Below are positions 52,747-60,840 of a DNA stretch of 64,000 nt, in pieces (the stretch's first letter is position 1; each line of letters starts with the position of its first letter). A program made the position numbers and the translations under genes. The notes under the pieces were generated by a model. The model had not been told where the DNA came from. It worked only from the letters and a program-made list of their open reading frames with translations, and made no database searches. This DNA is from Rhodanobacter sp. C01 (GTDB lineage: Bacteria; Pseudomonadota; Gammaproteobacteria; Xanthomonadales; Rhodanobacteraceae): contig NZ_MUNR01000008.1 of NCBI RefSeq assembly GCF_002001045.1, positions 248,001 to 312,000 on the forward strand. Reading direction: 5' to 3'.

Positions 52747-53813
52747 GCAACAAGGTTGTAAGCACCGAGGCACCCGCTCCCATCGGCTTCTTCGCACACT
52801 ACCTCAGCATCTGGGTCGCGGCCTGCATCGTCGCCGGCGTAGCACTCGGACACTTCTTCCCACCCATCTTCTCGGCCTTGGCGTCCCTGGAAGTGCAGCA
52901 CATCAACCTGCCGGTGGCCGTGCTGGTATGGCTGATGATCGTCCCGATGCTAATCAAGGTGGACTTCACCCAACTGAGTGGAGTGCGCCGGCAGGCGCGA
53001 GGTATCGGCGTGACGCTGTTCGTGAACTGGGGCGTCAAGCCGTTCTCCATGGCACTGCTGGGCTGGCTGTTCGTCCGACACGTCTTCGTGGCCTGGCTCC
53101 CAGTGGCACAGCAAGACTCGTACATCGCGGGGCTGATTCTGCTTGCCGCAGCCCCCTGCACGGCGATGGTCTTCGTGTGGTCCAGGCTGTGCGGTGGAGA
53201 GCCCAACTTCACCTTGGCTCAGGTCGCTCTGAACGACGCGATCATGGTCATTGCCTTCGCTCCCATCGTGGCGTTGCTGCTGGGTGTGGCGTCCATCGCC
53301 GTGCCTTGGCCGACGCTGATGCTGTCCGTGCTCCTGTACATCATCGTGCCGGTGATTGCGGCGCAGCTCTGGCGTCTGCAACTGCTGCGTGGTCCGGGGC
53401 TGCCGGCGCTGGAGCGAACGCTGAAACGCCTCGACCCCTGGTCTACCGTAGCCCTACTGGCAACCTTGGTGCTCCTGTTCGGCTTCCAGGGAAGAGCCAT
53501 CACCGCGCAGCCCCTCGTCATCGCGATACTCGCTGTGCCCATCGTGATTCAGGTGTACCTCAACGCGGGGATCGCGTACGGGCTGAGCCGGTGGCTCAAC
53601 GTCCCTCACTGTGTGGCAGGACCGGCCGCACTGATTGGTGCTAGTAACTTCTTTGAGCTGGCGGTGGCGGCGGCCATCAGCATCTTCGGGCTTCAATCCG
53701 GAGCAGCTCTTGCGACCGTAGTCGGCGTGCTGGTTGAGGTCCCCGTCATGCTGTCGGTGGTCCATATCGTGAACCGGACGAGGCCGTGGTTCGGCGAGAC
53801 GTCGATAGCGTAG
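52743..53813 (+). CDS. acr3: arsenite efflux transporter ACR3
   Basis: 356 residues, about ten membrane helices. The essential Cys139 is in ILLAAAPCTAMVFVWSRL and the conserved Glu in VVGVLVEVPVMLSVV, both diagnostic of ACR3 rather than ArsB. It exports As(OH)3 in exchange for protons across the inner membrane. Last gene of the arsR-arsI-arsC-acr3 operon; typical length. Confidence 0.96.
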   Translation: MSNKVVSTEAPAPIGFFAHYLSIWVAACIVAGVALGHFFPPIFSALASLEVQHINLPVAVLVWLMIVPMLIKVDFTQLSGVRRQARGIGVTLFVNWGVKPFSMALLGWLFVRHVFVAWLPVAQQDSYIAGLILLAAAPCTAMVFVWSRLCGGEPNFTLAQVALNDAIMVIAFAPIVALLLGVASIAVPWPTLMLSVLLYIIVPVIAAQLWRLQLLRGPGLPALERTLKRLDPWSTVALLATLVLLFGFQGRAITAQPLVIAILAVPIVIQVYLNAGIAYGLSRWLNVPHCVAGPAALIGASNFFELAVAAAISIFGLQSGAALATVVGVLVEVPVMLSVVHIVNRTRPWFGETSIA

Positions 53814-53933
53814 TCGCAAACTTGTGCGTTTCATCGCGAATACTTACGATATGCGGCCGTCTACCACCGGCCTGTCTTGCTGTACCCGTGTCCGTGCGCG
53901 GCAGTGAGGGGTGTCGAGTTTCGTTGAAGCCGA

Positions 53934-55456
53934 ATGACCCAGCCAGCAACAGAGAAGCGAGTTTCAGACCGGCCCTTCAACCCATCTCGCCTTCCCGTCA
54001 CGAGTGAATCCCGAGGATTGACCCGAGAAGTCCTTGACCGCCTGAGCTCGGCAGAGCCGCGCTGCAAGAGACGTCAGGCAACTGCTCAGCTGATCCATGA
54101 ACGCGCTGTCTCGGCGCTCACTTGCGACTTGGTGCATCTGCACCTGACCAAGCCCACTGAGTGGATGAACGTCGAGCTCTCGAAGGCAGTACTGTCGCCG
54201 GCACGTCGCCGCGCGCCCTTCATGACAGAGAAGTTCGCCGAACTCGTGAAGGGCCTAGCGGCGCCCGAGGTGAACCTTGTGGAGCTCCGAAAGGGCAACC
54301 AGCAGTCCCTCGGTGGTCTACGGACGACGATCCGTCCCAGCGCTTGGCTTGTCGGGCGCATTGCCGAGCTCGGCTTGGGGCTGAGCGACCTCGGATGTGA
54401 GCGCGCCCTGCTCGGCGAGCCTCTGGAGCTCCGCGGGAAGAAGGTCAAGAGGTTCGTCGGAGGCAAGGTCGTCTTCCTGGCGGAGAAGCTCCCCTTGCCG
54501 CAGTCGGAAGACGTCGCCCGCATCCGCAAGGAGATGGACGAGATCAACGCATGGATCGCCGAGACCAACGTGTCCTGGCACGGTGACGAGCAAGAGGACA
54601 GGGTCGATCTCGGCAAACGTTTCCTCAAACGCATCTTCAACAACGGGTCATTCGAGGCAGGGGACGGCTCTACGGTGGGTTCTGGCAGTCAATGGAGAAG
54701 GGACCTCGGCTGGATGGTGTTTTGATCGGTGACCAACCCATCGTCTCACTGGACTTCGCTCAATCAGCGCTTCGCATGGCCTACGCAGAAGTTGGCGCCG
54801 AGTTACCCAAGGGTGACCTCTACGCCGTCTGGGGACTAGAGCTCTACCGCGGCGAAACCAAGCAGATCATCAACGCGCTGTTGTGTTCGGATTCCCTGCA
54901 CACTCGCTTCCCGCAAAACACTCGTGGGGCGATGCCTAAGAGCTGGAAGTTCGAGCGGCCCTACAGCCTCATTGCCCGCTATCACGCGCCGCTTGTCCCT
55001 CTGTTCGGTTCGGCCAGCGGCCTGCGCTTCATGCACGATGAAAGCGAAATCCTCATACGCGTCTTGCTGCGCCTGAAGGCCATGGGCATCAGAGCGCTAC
55101 CTATCCACGACTGCGTGCTCATAGCCAACAACGAGCGAGAGGTTGATGCCGCGAAGACGGTCATGGAGCAAGCATTCGAGGAGGTCACTGGAGTGCCTGG
55201 GATAGTCGAGGTGGAGGGAGAGGTGGGCAGGCCACTGCCTGGCATGAACATGCCTGTCACCGATAACTCCAGGTACCTCCATGGACACCTACAGGAACCC
55301 TGCCAGGGGAAGGGTGAGGAAGAAGGCTATAGGTCTCCTAACGACTCCTCATGGTCCCATTGGACACCTGAAGGTACTCATGAGGTGACATCACCTGACT
55401 CTCTACCTGTGGGGGGCGAGAGATGCCTCCCCGCGAACGAACGGACGACAACGTGA
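53934..55456 (+). pseudogene. frameshifted element gene with family-A DNA polymerase-like palm motifs
   Basis: Two frames (53934-54725 and, -1, up to 55456) appear to be one gene of about 507 codons broken at the GGGG of 54660-54663. Adding one G restores SFEAGGRLYGGFWQSMEKG. The downstream part resembles a polymerase A palm: motif A SLDFAQSALRMAYA (Asp codon 54752), R-x3-K in LYRGETKQIIN (54848-54862) and motif C PIHDCVLIANNE (55109), then a helix and VPGIVEVEGEVG like the Pol I C-terminus. No exonuclease domain is seen. It could be a pseudogene, a programmed frameshift or a sequencing error. Function is inferred only. Confidence 0.7.
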
Positions 55457-56142
55457 CAGACCCACGTCAGCGCCAGCGGCGTCTCTCCAATCTCCATGCC
55501 CGCATAGCGAACCCTGTAGACGCCTACGAGCACTGCCGGGTCTACCCGTGCACCAATGGCACCACTGCGGACCGCGGCGAAGGCCTCAATCGCCTCTACT
55601 GCCGCAAGCACATCGAGTTCTATCGGCGTCACGGGAGCTACGTCAAACGCAGCTACGGTGCTGGTGAGATCCGGCCGTACCGTGTGAAAGCCCTCCAGTG
55701 GCTCGGGGCGCACGTCGACGAACAGAGTGTGAGACTGTCGGTAGCTGGTGTGCAGCGGCTGTATCGGGCCGCAGGGGCGCCTATCGAGGCCTTCAGGTTG
55801 CCGGGCAAGACACCAGCGGAGCGTGCGCGGGCCATGTGGGCACAGCTGCGCATGCAAAAGGTCGATCCACTTGAAGTGCTCGCTGTGTGGATGGCTGTCG
55901 ATATGCGGCTACGAGATGACCCACAGCTCGACCGTCACGACGAGTATCGGCAAGTGCAGGCGGCCAAGCTGATCCACCGCATGGCAGGCGGCACGCACAA
56001 GCGCTGGGAGCGTGGCCGTGCAGACGGCCGCATCGAGATCACAGAAGTACACAAGCACCCTGTCAGTCGCGGGCAGGTGCTTCGCATGGTGGGTCGAGAG
56101 CTATCAGCGGCGTGCGTGCAGCTGGCGATTCCCGATCAATGA
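55423..56142 (+). CDS. element hypothetical with N-terminal zinc-ribbon-like motif
   Basis: 239 residues behind GGGGGGCGAG. Near the N-terminus, HCRVYPCTNGTTADRGEGL and LYCRKHIEFYRRHGSY provide C-x4-C and C-x2-H, a compact zinc-ribbon motif seen beside HNH endonucleases and in phage proteins. The rest is charged and helical, for example KVDPLEVLAVWMAVDMRLRD and RGQVLRMVGRELSAAC. It overlaps the polymerase-like frame by 34 bases. No known full-length family; probably DNA-binding and linked to element replication or mobility. Confidence 0.65.
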   Translation: MPPRERTDDNVTDPRQRQRRLSNLHARIANPVDAYEHCRVYPCTNGTTADRGEGLNRLYCRKHIEFYRRHGSYVKRSYGAGEIRPYRVKALQWLGAHVDEQSVRLSVAGVQRLYRAAGAPIEAFRLPGKTPAERARAMWAQLRMQKVDPLEVLAVWMAVDMRLRDDPQLDRHDEYRQVQAAKLIHRMAGGTHKRWERGRADGRIEITEVHKHPVSRGQVLRMVGRELSAACVQLAIPDQ

Positions 56143-56180
56143 TCTGACCACAAGAAGCGCCCGTGCTGGCCGAGTATTGC

Positions 56181-57743
56181 TCAGATGGGAAGCTTCAGCT
56201 GCGCAACAACGTCAAGGAGGGCCGGCAGGTTGGTTCGCTTGCCATACCTACCCGACGTGATGTTGTCGTTCTCGTGGCCTACCACCTCGGCTATGTGGTA
56301 TTCGGCGACACCCAAGCCCTTCAGCCGGGTCGCCATGGTGCCCCGGAAGCTCTGCACCGACTTGCGCTTATCAGCAACACCGGCGTTACGGAGCCAACGA
56401 TTGAGCTGCTTCGACAGTAGATCCATGTTTCCCCTCTCGGGGTTCGCAGTAAACCGAACGCGCTCGGGGAAGAGAAACTCTTCGGAGCAGCATGCAACGA
56501 ATTCCAGAATGCCCAGCTCAAGAAGCCGCGGATGGATCGGAACTTGCCGTGTGCTTCCTTCGGTCTTGAGGTTCTTCTGCTCTGACTCCTCGTTGAAGTC
56601 GAACACAGCCACCCCCTGTTCCACGCGCACGTCGATCTTGCGCAGCTGAGCAGCCTCACCCATTCGGCAGCCTGTGTAGGCCATGATCCGCGGAATCCAA
56701 TGACCATACGGCTCCTTGGCTTTCTTCGCGATCTCGATGAAGAACGCGGTGATGTCCTCGTCGTCGAAGGCCTTGCGGGCGTCCTGGGCTCGCCCCTCCT
56801 CAACATCGCGGAGGACCGTCGCCGGAGTCTGAGCGATGTGGTCATGCTCCGCAGCCCAGGCGAAAAGTGTGCGCGCATGCTGGTAGTGCTTGTTCACGCT
56901 GCGTGACTCAAGCCGCGCCACAGCGCCATCACCATCAGTCCTGGCCAGCACCTCAGCGACCGGCAGCCCTGGATATCGCTTGGCCATGTTGGCCGGGAGC
57001 TTCGTGATGTCGAGCCCGAGCTGGCGAATATGACCCTTGGTGACTTCGGCGATAGGCGGATCGCCCAGCAGTTCCGCGATCATCTGAAAGATGGTCACGC
57101 CCTGCTTGGCTGTCTTTGGCGACCAACGCCCTTGGGCGACGCGCTCCTCGGCATACAGCATGGCCGTCTCGGAAACCTTCTGGCTCCGCTTCGTCTCGGG
57201 CACTGCAATCGCGGGTGCTCTCTGGGCGACCTCAGGACGCCTCAGGGGTTCACCAGCAACCGCACGGAGCTCGGCCATAGCCGCTTGCAGCCGGGCCTCA
57301 ATGAGCCGCCGCGCCAGCTTCCGCTGTGCGAGTTCGTCAGCCTGCGGAGCCATCTCCACAGCGAGCTCGATCGCCGAAGACACATCGGCAGCGGCCAAGG
57401 CACCCGAAAGCTCATGACAGCGCTCATTGAGGTGCGAAGAGTGAATCTCGATCCCGGCTGGGTTCCAGTCGAGCGCTAGGCGATCTTCAATCTCGTCGAA
57501 GGACGCAGCGAGGTACTGCTGCATCAATGCTTCCAGTTCGTCTTGCTTCATCCAACGGCCGTGTCTTCGCAAATGGCCAAGAAGAGTGCCGATGTGTGGC
57601 TCCCAAAGCAAGTTATTGCGATTGGCTTGGCGTGGGTCAGTAGTCCGCAGACTCCTTGTGATCTCGACACGGCCTAACAGGCCCCGAAGATCACGAGGAA
57701 CAAAGATACGGGAGGTGAAAACTTTTCCTCTGCGTCGTAGCAC
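56181..57743 (-). CDS. tyrosine recombinase (site-specific integrase) of the island
   Basis: About 520 residues. Active-site residues: Arg in AYTGCRMGEAAQLRKID, Lys in the beta-turn region (EQKNLKTEGSTRQV), box II QSFRGTMATRLKG with Arg but no flanking His, and GHENDNITSGRYGK with His and nucleophile Tyr. GTG 57743 is preferred because LRRRGKVFTSRIFVPRDLRG matches the usual integrase N-terminus; the frame stays open to GTG 57824, which would add a repeat-encoded QVLQRVLRQVLR. Oriented away from the tRNA; it mediates insertion into tRNA-Met. Confidence 0.85.
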   Translation of the reverse strand: MLRRRGKVFTSRIFVPRDLRGLLGRVEITRSLRTTDPRQANRNNLLWEPHIGTLLGHLRRHGRWMKQDELEALMQQYLAASFDEIEDRLALDWNPAGIEIHSSHLNERCHELSGALAAADVSSAIELAVEMAPQADELAQRKLARRLIEARLQAAMAELRAVAGEPLRRPEVAQRAPAIAVPETKRSQKVSETAMLYAEERVAQGRWSPKTAKQGVTIFQMIAELLGDPPIAEVTKGHIRQLGLDITKLPANMAKRYPGLPVAEVLARTDGDGAVARLESRSVNKHYQHARTLFAWAAEHDHIAQTPATVLRDVEEGRAQDARKAFDDEDITAFFIEIAKKAKEPYGHWIPRIMAYTGCRMGEAAQLRKIDVRVEQGVAVFDFNEESEQKNLKTEGSTRQVPIHPRLLELGILEFVACCSEEFLFPERVRFTANPERGNMDLLSKQLNRWLRNAGVADKRKSVQSFRGTMATRLKGLGVAEYHIAEVVGHENDNITSGRYGKRTNLPALLDVVAQLKLPI

Positions 57744-57770
57744 TTGTCGTAGCACTCGCTGTAGCACTTG
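57737..57770 (+). repeat. arm-site-like decamer repeats, right end
   Basis: GTAGCACTTG (57737-57746), GTAGCACTCG (57749-57758) and GTAGCACTTG (57761-57770), 12-base period, same decamer as at the left end. They lie over the putative integrase start, so Int binding there could also autoregulate it. Confidence 0.75.
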
Positions 57771-57827
57771 GCCAAAACGGTGCGGCAATGCTCGAAAGGC
57801 GAGTCGTGTCAGTGGTTTGGACACGAC

Positions 57828-57844
57828 TGGTGGCTATGGGTGGA
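57828..57844. repeat. attachment-site direct repeat, right copy
   Basis: TGGTGGCTATGGGTGGA, identical to 50101-50117; it is the complement of the CCA end, acceptor-stem 3' strand and part of the T-arm of tRNA-Met. Confidence 0.9.
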
Positions 57845-57904
57845 CTCGAACCACCGACCCCAGCATTATGAGTGCTGTGCTCTAACCGGCTGAGCTACAT
57901 AGCC
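57828..57904 (-). tRNA. tRNA-Met (CAT), elongator
   Basis: 77 nt with encoded CCA. Acceptor GGCTATG/CATAGCC, D-stem GCTC/GAGC, anticodon stem CAGCA/TGCTG with loop CTCATAA (anticodon CAT), T-stem GGTGG/CCACC and TTCGAGT loop are all perfectly paired. The sequence tracks E. coli metT, an elongator tRNA. Its 3' end is the island's attachment site. The natural terminator is now beyond the element at 50.0 kb. Confidence 0.97.
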
Positions 57905-58083
57905 TTGGGGAAACCCGCCGTACCGGCATCGGAACGATGCGGGCGGGGCGCGGCAGTGTAGTCGGGTCGTCCTGTGGGTTCAAGTCTGATGCTTGCTGTC
58001 GCTTCACGCGCCGTGGTTGAATCGGGTGAAACTGGGTGAGGCGCTACCGGCGGAGACCACGCTGGCCCACTCCTGGAGGCGAC

Positions 58084-58647
58084 ATGATTGATGTTGATGG
58101 CTACCGTCCGAATGTTGGCATCGTGCTGCTCAATGCAGACGGGCAGCTGTTCTGGGCACGCCGGGTCAATCGTGATGGCTGGCAGTTCCCGCAGGGTGGC
58201 ATGCGCTCGGACGAGACGCCGCTGGAAGCGATGTACCGCGAACTGGAAGAGGAAACCGGGCTTGCGCCACACCATGTGGAAGTGATCACCGCCACCCATG
58301 GCTGGCTGCGCTATCGCCTGCCCAGCCGCTATGTACGCCATCACCAGCGCCCCACCTGCATCGGCCAGAAGCAGGTGTGGTTCCTGCTCAAGCTGGTCGC
58401 CAGCGAGGAAGAACTGAAGCTGGACGCCTGCGACAAGCCGGAGTTCGACATCTGGCGCTGGGTGGACTTCTGGTACCCGGCCGCGCATGTGGTGAACTTC
58501 AAGCGGCAGGTGTACGAGCGGGCCTTGCGCCACTTTGCGCCCCTGGTGGAAGGCCTGTTCAATGTCGAGCTGGGCAACCTGCCGCCGCGGGAGCAGGCCG
58601 ACGACACGCCACCACCGCGCCCCCGCGACGGCCGCGAGGCTGCCTGA
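58084..58647 (+). CDS. rppH: RNA pyrophosphohydrolase
   Basis: 187 residues from ATG 58084 with GGAGG five bases upstream. Nudix box [23 protein letters not shown] is given here by [13 protein letters not shown] and RELEEETGL; start [19 protein letters not shown] and [17 protein letters not shown] match RppH. It removes pyrophosphate from 5'-triphosphate mRNA to trigger decay. An open frame to 58036 was rejected. Confidence 0.94.
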   Translation: MIDVDGYRPNVGIVLLNADGQLFWARRVNRDGWQFPQGGMRSDETPLEAMYRELEEETGLAPHHVEVITATHGWLRYRLPSRYVRHHQRPTCIGQKQVWFLLKLVASEEELKLDACDKPEFDIWRWVDFWYPAAHVVNFKRQVYERALRHFAPLVEGLFNVELGNLPPREQADDTPPPRPRDGREAA

Positions 58648-58675
58648 ACAGCCGGCGCCAGCCGGCAGCCACGTT

Positions 58676-58694
58676 ATTGTTGACAATCATTCGC
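58676..58694 (+). promoter_or_regulatory. candidate Fur box before bfd
   Basis: ATTGTTGACAATCATTCGC matches the 19-base Fur consensus at about 12 positions, including the TGA-AATCATT core. It lies 22 bases before the bfd start. Iron repression of bfd would fit its role in releasing iron from bacterioferritin. Confidence 0.55.
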
Positions 58695-58715
58695 ATTCGC
58701 GTTCTTATACGCGCC

Positions 58716-58913
58716 ATGTATATCTGCTTGTGCAACGCCGTCACCGACCATGACATCCGCCGCGAGGCGGCCGATGGCGTGCATACGTTTGCCGAATTGC
58801 AGGCCCGTACCGGCTGTTCCGACTGCTGCGGCTGCTGCGAGCAGGAAGCCCGCGCCACGCTGGACAAGGCGGTCGAACACGCACTCTCGCAGTTGCCGAT
58901 CCTCACCGCCTGA
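58716..58913 (+). CDS. bfd: bacterioferritin-associated ferredoxin
   Basis: 65 residues, the size of Bfd. [2Fe-2S] ligands: Cys in MYICLCNAVTDHDIRR (C-x-C) and in TGCSDCCGCCEQEA (C-x2-C), with two further Cys. It reduces bacterioferritin to mobilise stored iron. Placed directly before bfr on the same strand, with a candidate Fur box upstream. Confidence 0.92.
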   Translation: MYICLCNAVTDHDIRREAADGVHTFAELQARTGCSDCCGCCEQEARATLDKAVEHALSQLPILTA

Positions 58914-59059
58914 GCCGCGACACCCGCTGGCGAATCCAGCGCGACCGCATGGCCGTGCACGACCCGTGCATTGGCAAACCATTGCCATTCGCATTTCGTC
59001 GGCGTGTGCACTGAGTTTGTATAGTGGCGACCCAACGCGTCGGCAGTCGGAGATTCTCC

Positions 59060-59530
59060 ATGAAAGGTGATGCCAAGGTCATCGAGTTCCTCAACAAGGT
59101 GCTCTACAACGAGCTGACCGCAATCAATCAGTACTTCCTGCATTACCGCATGTACAAGGACTGGGGCTACACCGAGCTGGCCGAGCACGAGTACAAGGAA
59201 TCGATCGAGGAGATGAAGCACGCCGATCACCTGATCGAGCGCATTCTGTTTCTCGACGGACTGCCGAACCTGCAGCATCTGGGGAAGCTGCGCATTGGCG
59301 AGAACGTGCTGGAATGCCTGCAGGGCGATCTGGATCTCGAGTTGGCTGCCGTGGTCGACCTGCGTGCGGCGATCGCGCACAGCGAGGGCATTGCCGACTA
59401 CATCAGCCGCGACCTGTTCAAGGACATCCTGCACGACGAGGAAGAACACATCGACTGGCTGGAAACCCAGTTCAGCCTGATCAAGGACATCAGCGCCGAG
59501 CGCTACCTGCAGAGCAAGATGCAGAGCTGA
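59060..59530 (+). CDS. bfr: bacterioferritin
   Basis: 156 residues, a four-helix-bundle ferritin. Start ATG 59060 behind GGAG. Residues: [21 protein letters not shown] with ferroxidase Glu18, haem-ligand Met52 in [14 protein letters not shown], and the [12 protein letters not shown] pair that ends the diiron centre. It assembles into 24-mers that store iron and bind haem b at dimer interfaces. A shorter upstream frame from 59024 is not needed. A TATAGT-like -10 sits about 40 bases upstream. Confidence 0.96.
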   Translation: MKGDAKVIEFLNKVLYNELTAINQYFLHYRMYKDWGYTELAEHEYKESIEEMKHADHLIERILFLDGLPNLQHLGKLRIGENVLECLQGDLDLELAAVVDLRAAIAHSEGIADYISRDLFKDILHDEEEHIDWLETQFSLIKDISAERYLQSKMQS

Positions 59531-59613
59531 TCCACCCGGGGGATTGGCGGAAACGCGCACCGGTTCCTTGACGCTTTCGTCACGGCAGGGCTATACCTTG
59601 GGCTTTCCCCGGA

Positions 59614-60375
59614 ATGGCCCGCATGGCTTCACGCCCTCCACCGCGCTTCATTGTGCGCCGGCATGATGATGTCGGCTCGCGCCGGCGCTGGTTGTGGCTG
59701 GCATCAGCGTGGCTGGTCAGCCTGTTGCTGGTCGGATCGCTGGCCGGCTTTTTGGCCCGCCATGCGAGCCCGGCGGCCAGCGACAAGCGCCAGCAGCACG
59801 CACTGAATGTGCAAATCGATGATCTCAAGCAACAGGTCGCAAACCTGCAGCGGGCCGCCCAGGTCAACGATGTCGCCACCCGCTCGCTACGCGGGACCCT
59901 GGCCCAGCGCGAGGAAGAACTCAGTGGCCTGCGCGCGGACCTGGGTTTCTATTCCCGACTGGTTGGCGGCGATGCCCAGCGGGCCGGCCTGAAACTGCAG
60001 GAAGTGAAGCTGGAGCCGATCACCGGCTCGCACGGCTGGAATCTCACCCTTAGCCTGACCCAGAACGCCAAGCGCGACGAGGAAACCACCGGCAACGCTT
60101 CCATCAGCGTGGAAGGTCTGCGCAGCGACAAGGTGGTCACGCTCGACTGGGCCGCACTCGGTGACGCCACGCAGAAGAACGGTTTGCCGTTCCACTTCGT
60201 GTATTTTCAGCAGCTGCATGCCACCTTCGTGCTGCCGGCGGATTTTCGCCCGACGCGGCTGCACCTGCTCCTTCAACCCGCCAGCGGCGACCCGGTGGAC
60301 CGTACCGTCGCCTGGGGCGCCGCGCTGAGCGGCAACATCACCACAGCTCAAGGGGATCAAGATGCTCAACCGTAA
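59614..60375 (+). CDS. membrane-anchored coiled-coil protein (DUF6776-like)
   Basis: 253 residues: basic N-terminus, one membrane helix (WLWLASAWLVSLLLVGSLAGF), a coiled coil (QHALNVQIDDLKQQVANLQ and QREEELSGLRADLGFYSRL) and a C-terminal beta-rich periplasmic domain (LQEVKLEPITGSHGWNLTL). This is the DUF6776 layout common in Gammaproteobacteria, unknown function. Its last 14 bases overlap the bactofilin gene, so the two are coupled and may act together. Confidence 0.78.
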   Translation: MARMASRPPPRFIVRRHDDVGSRRRWLWLASAWLVSLLLVGSLAGFLARHASPAASDKRQQHALNVQIDDLKQQVANLQRAAQVNDVATRSLRGTLAQREEELSGLRADLGFYSRLVGGDAQRAGLKLQEVKLEPITGSHGWNLTLSLTQNAKRDEETTGNASISVEGLRSDKVVTLDWAALGDATQKNGLPFHFVYFQQLHATFVLPADFRPTRLHLLLQPASGDPVDRTVAWGAALSGNITTAQGDQDAQP

Positions 60376-60796
60376 GCGCAACGAGCGTAGCAATACCAGT
60401 CATGAGACCAGCCTGATCGCCCGTGGCACGGTGATCCGCGGTGACCTGCGCTTCAACGGCGCACTGCACCTGGATGGCCGCATCGAGGGCACCGTGTTCG
60501 CCGAGGGCGAGGATGCGATGCTAACGCTCAGCGAGCACGGCCAGGTGCAGGGCGAGATCCGCGTGCCGCATGCGGTGATCAATGGCCACGTCACCGGTGA
60601 CGTCCATGTCAGTGCCCGGCTTGAGCTGGCCCCGCAGGCACGCATCGACGGCGACCTGCGCTATCACACGCTGGAAATGGCCGCCGGCGCGCAGGTCAAC
60701 GGACGCATCTCGCGACAGGTCGAGGATGCGCCGCGCGAACTGCCGTCACCGGATACCGCCGCACCCGGCATGCTCGACGACGCCATGCCGGCCTGA
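60362..60796 (+). CDS. bactofilin (polymer-forming cytoskeletal protein)
   Basis: 144 residues. Beta-solenoid core (residues 18-115) with regular G-D-L/G-x-I turns: [38 protein letters not shown] and [19 protein letters not shown], preceded by a basic tail and followed by an acidic Pro-rich end. Bactofilins form filaments that position cell-wall or morphogenesis enzymes. It overlaps the coiled-coil membrane protein gene, a pairing that would anchor filaments to the membrane. Confidence 0.88.
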   Translation: MLNRKRNERSNTSHETSLIARGTVIRGDLRFNGALHLDGRIEGTVFAEGEDAMLTLSEHGQVQGEIRVPHAVINGHVTGDVHVSARLELAPQARIDGDLRYHTLEMAAGAQVNGRISRQVEDAPRELPSPDTAAPGMLDDAMPA

Positions 60797-60840
60797 AGCG
60801 GTATGCTTGCATCACTCCGGAACACCCCCATCTGAACGCC

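Larger units (their letters stand above)
50101..57844. mobile_element. tRNA-Met-integrated genomic island with arsenic resistance
   Basis: Element of about 7.7 kb bounded by a 17-bp exact direct repeat formed by the 3' end of tRNA-Met. Contents from left: a possible small gene, serine recombinase, arsR-arsI-arsC-acr3, a frameshifted polymerase-like gene, a zinc-ribbon-like hypothetical and a tyrosine integrase reading away from the tRNA. Decamer repeats lie just inside both ends. No conjugation, capsid or relaxase genes, so it would be mobilised by its integrase alone or by a helper. The 50118-50493 stretch holds no gene apart from repeats. Confidence 0.9.

Noticed and set aside
53814..53933. 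Possible extra gene between acr3 and the polymerase-like gene
   Set aside because: Only 120 bases with no open frame having a ribosome site; treated as spacer.
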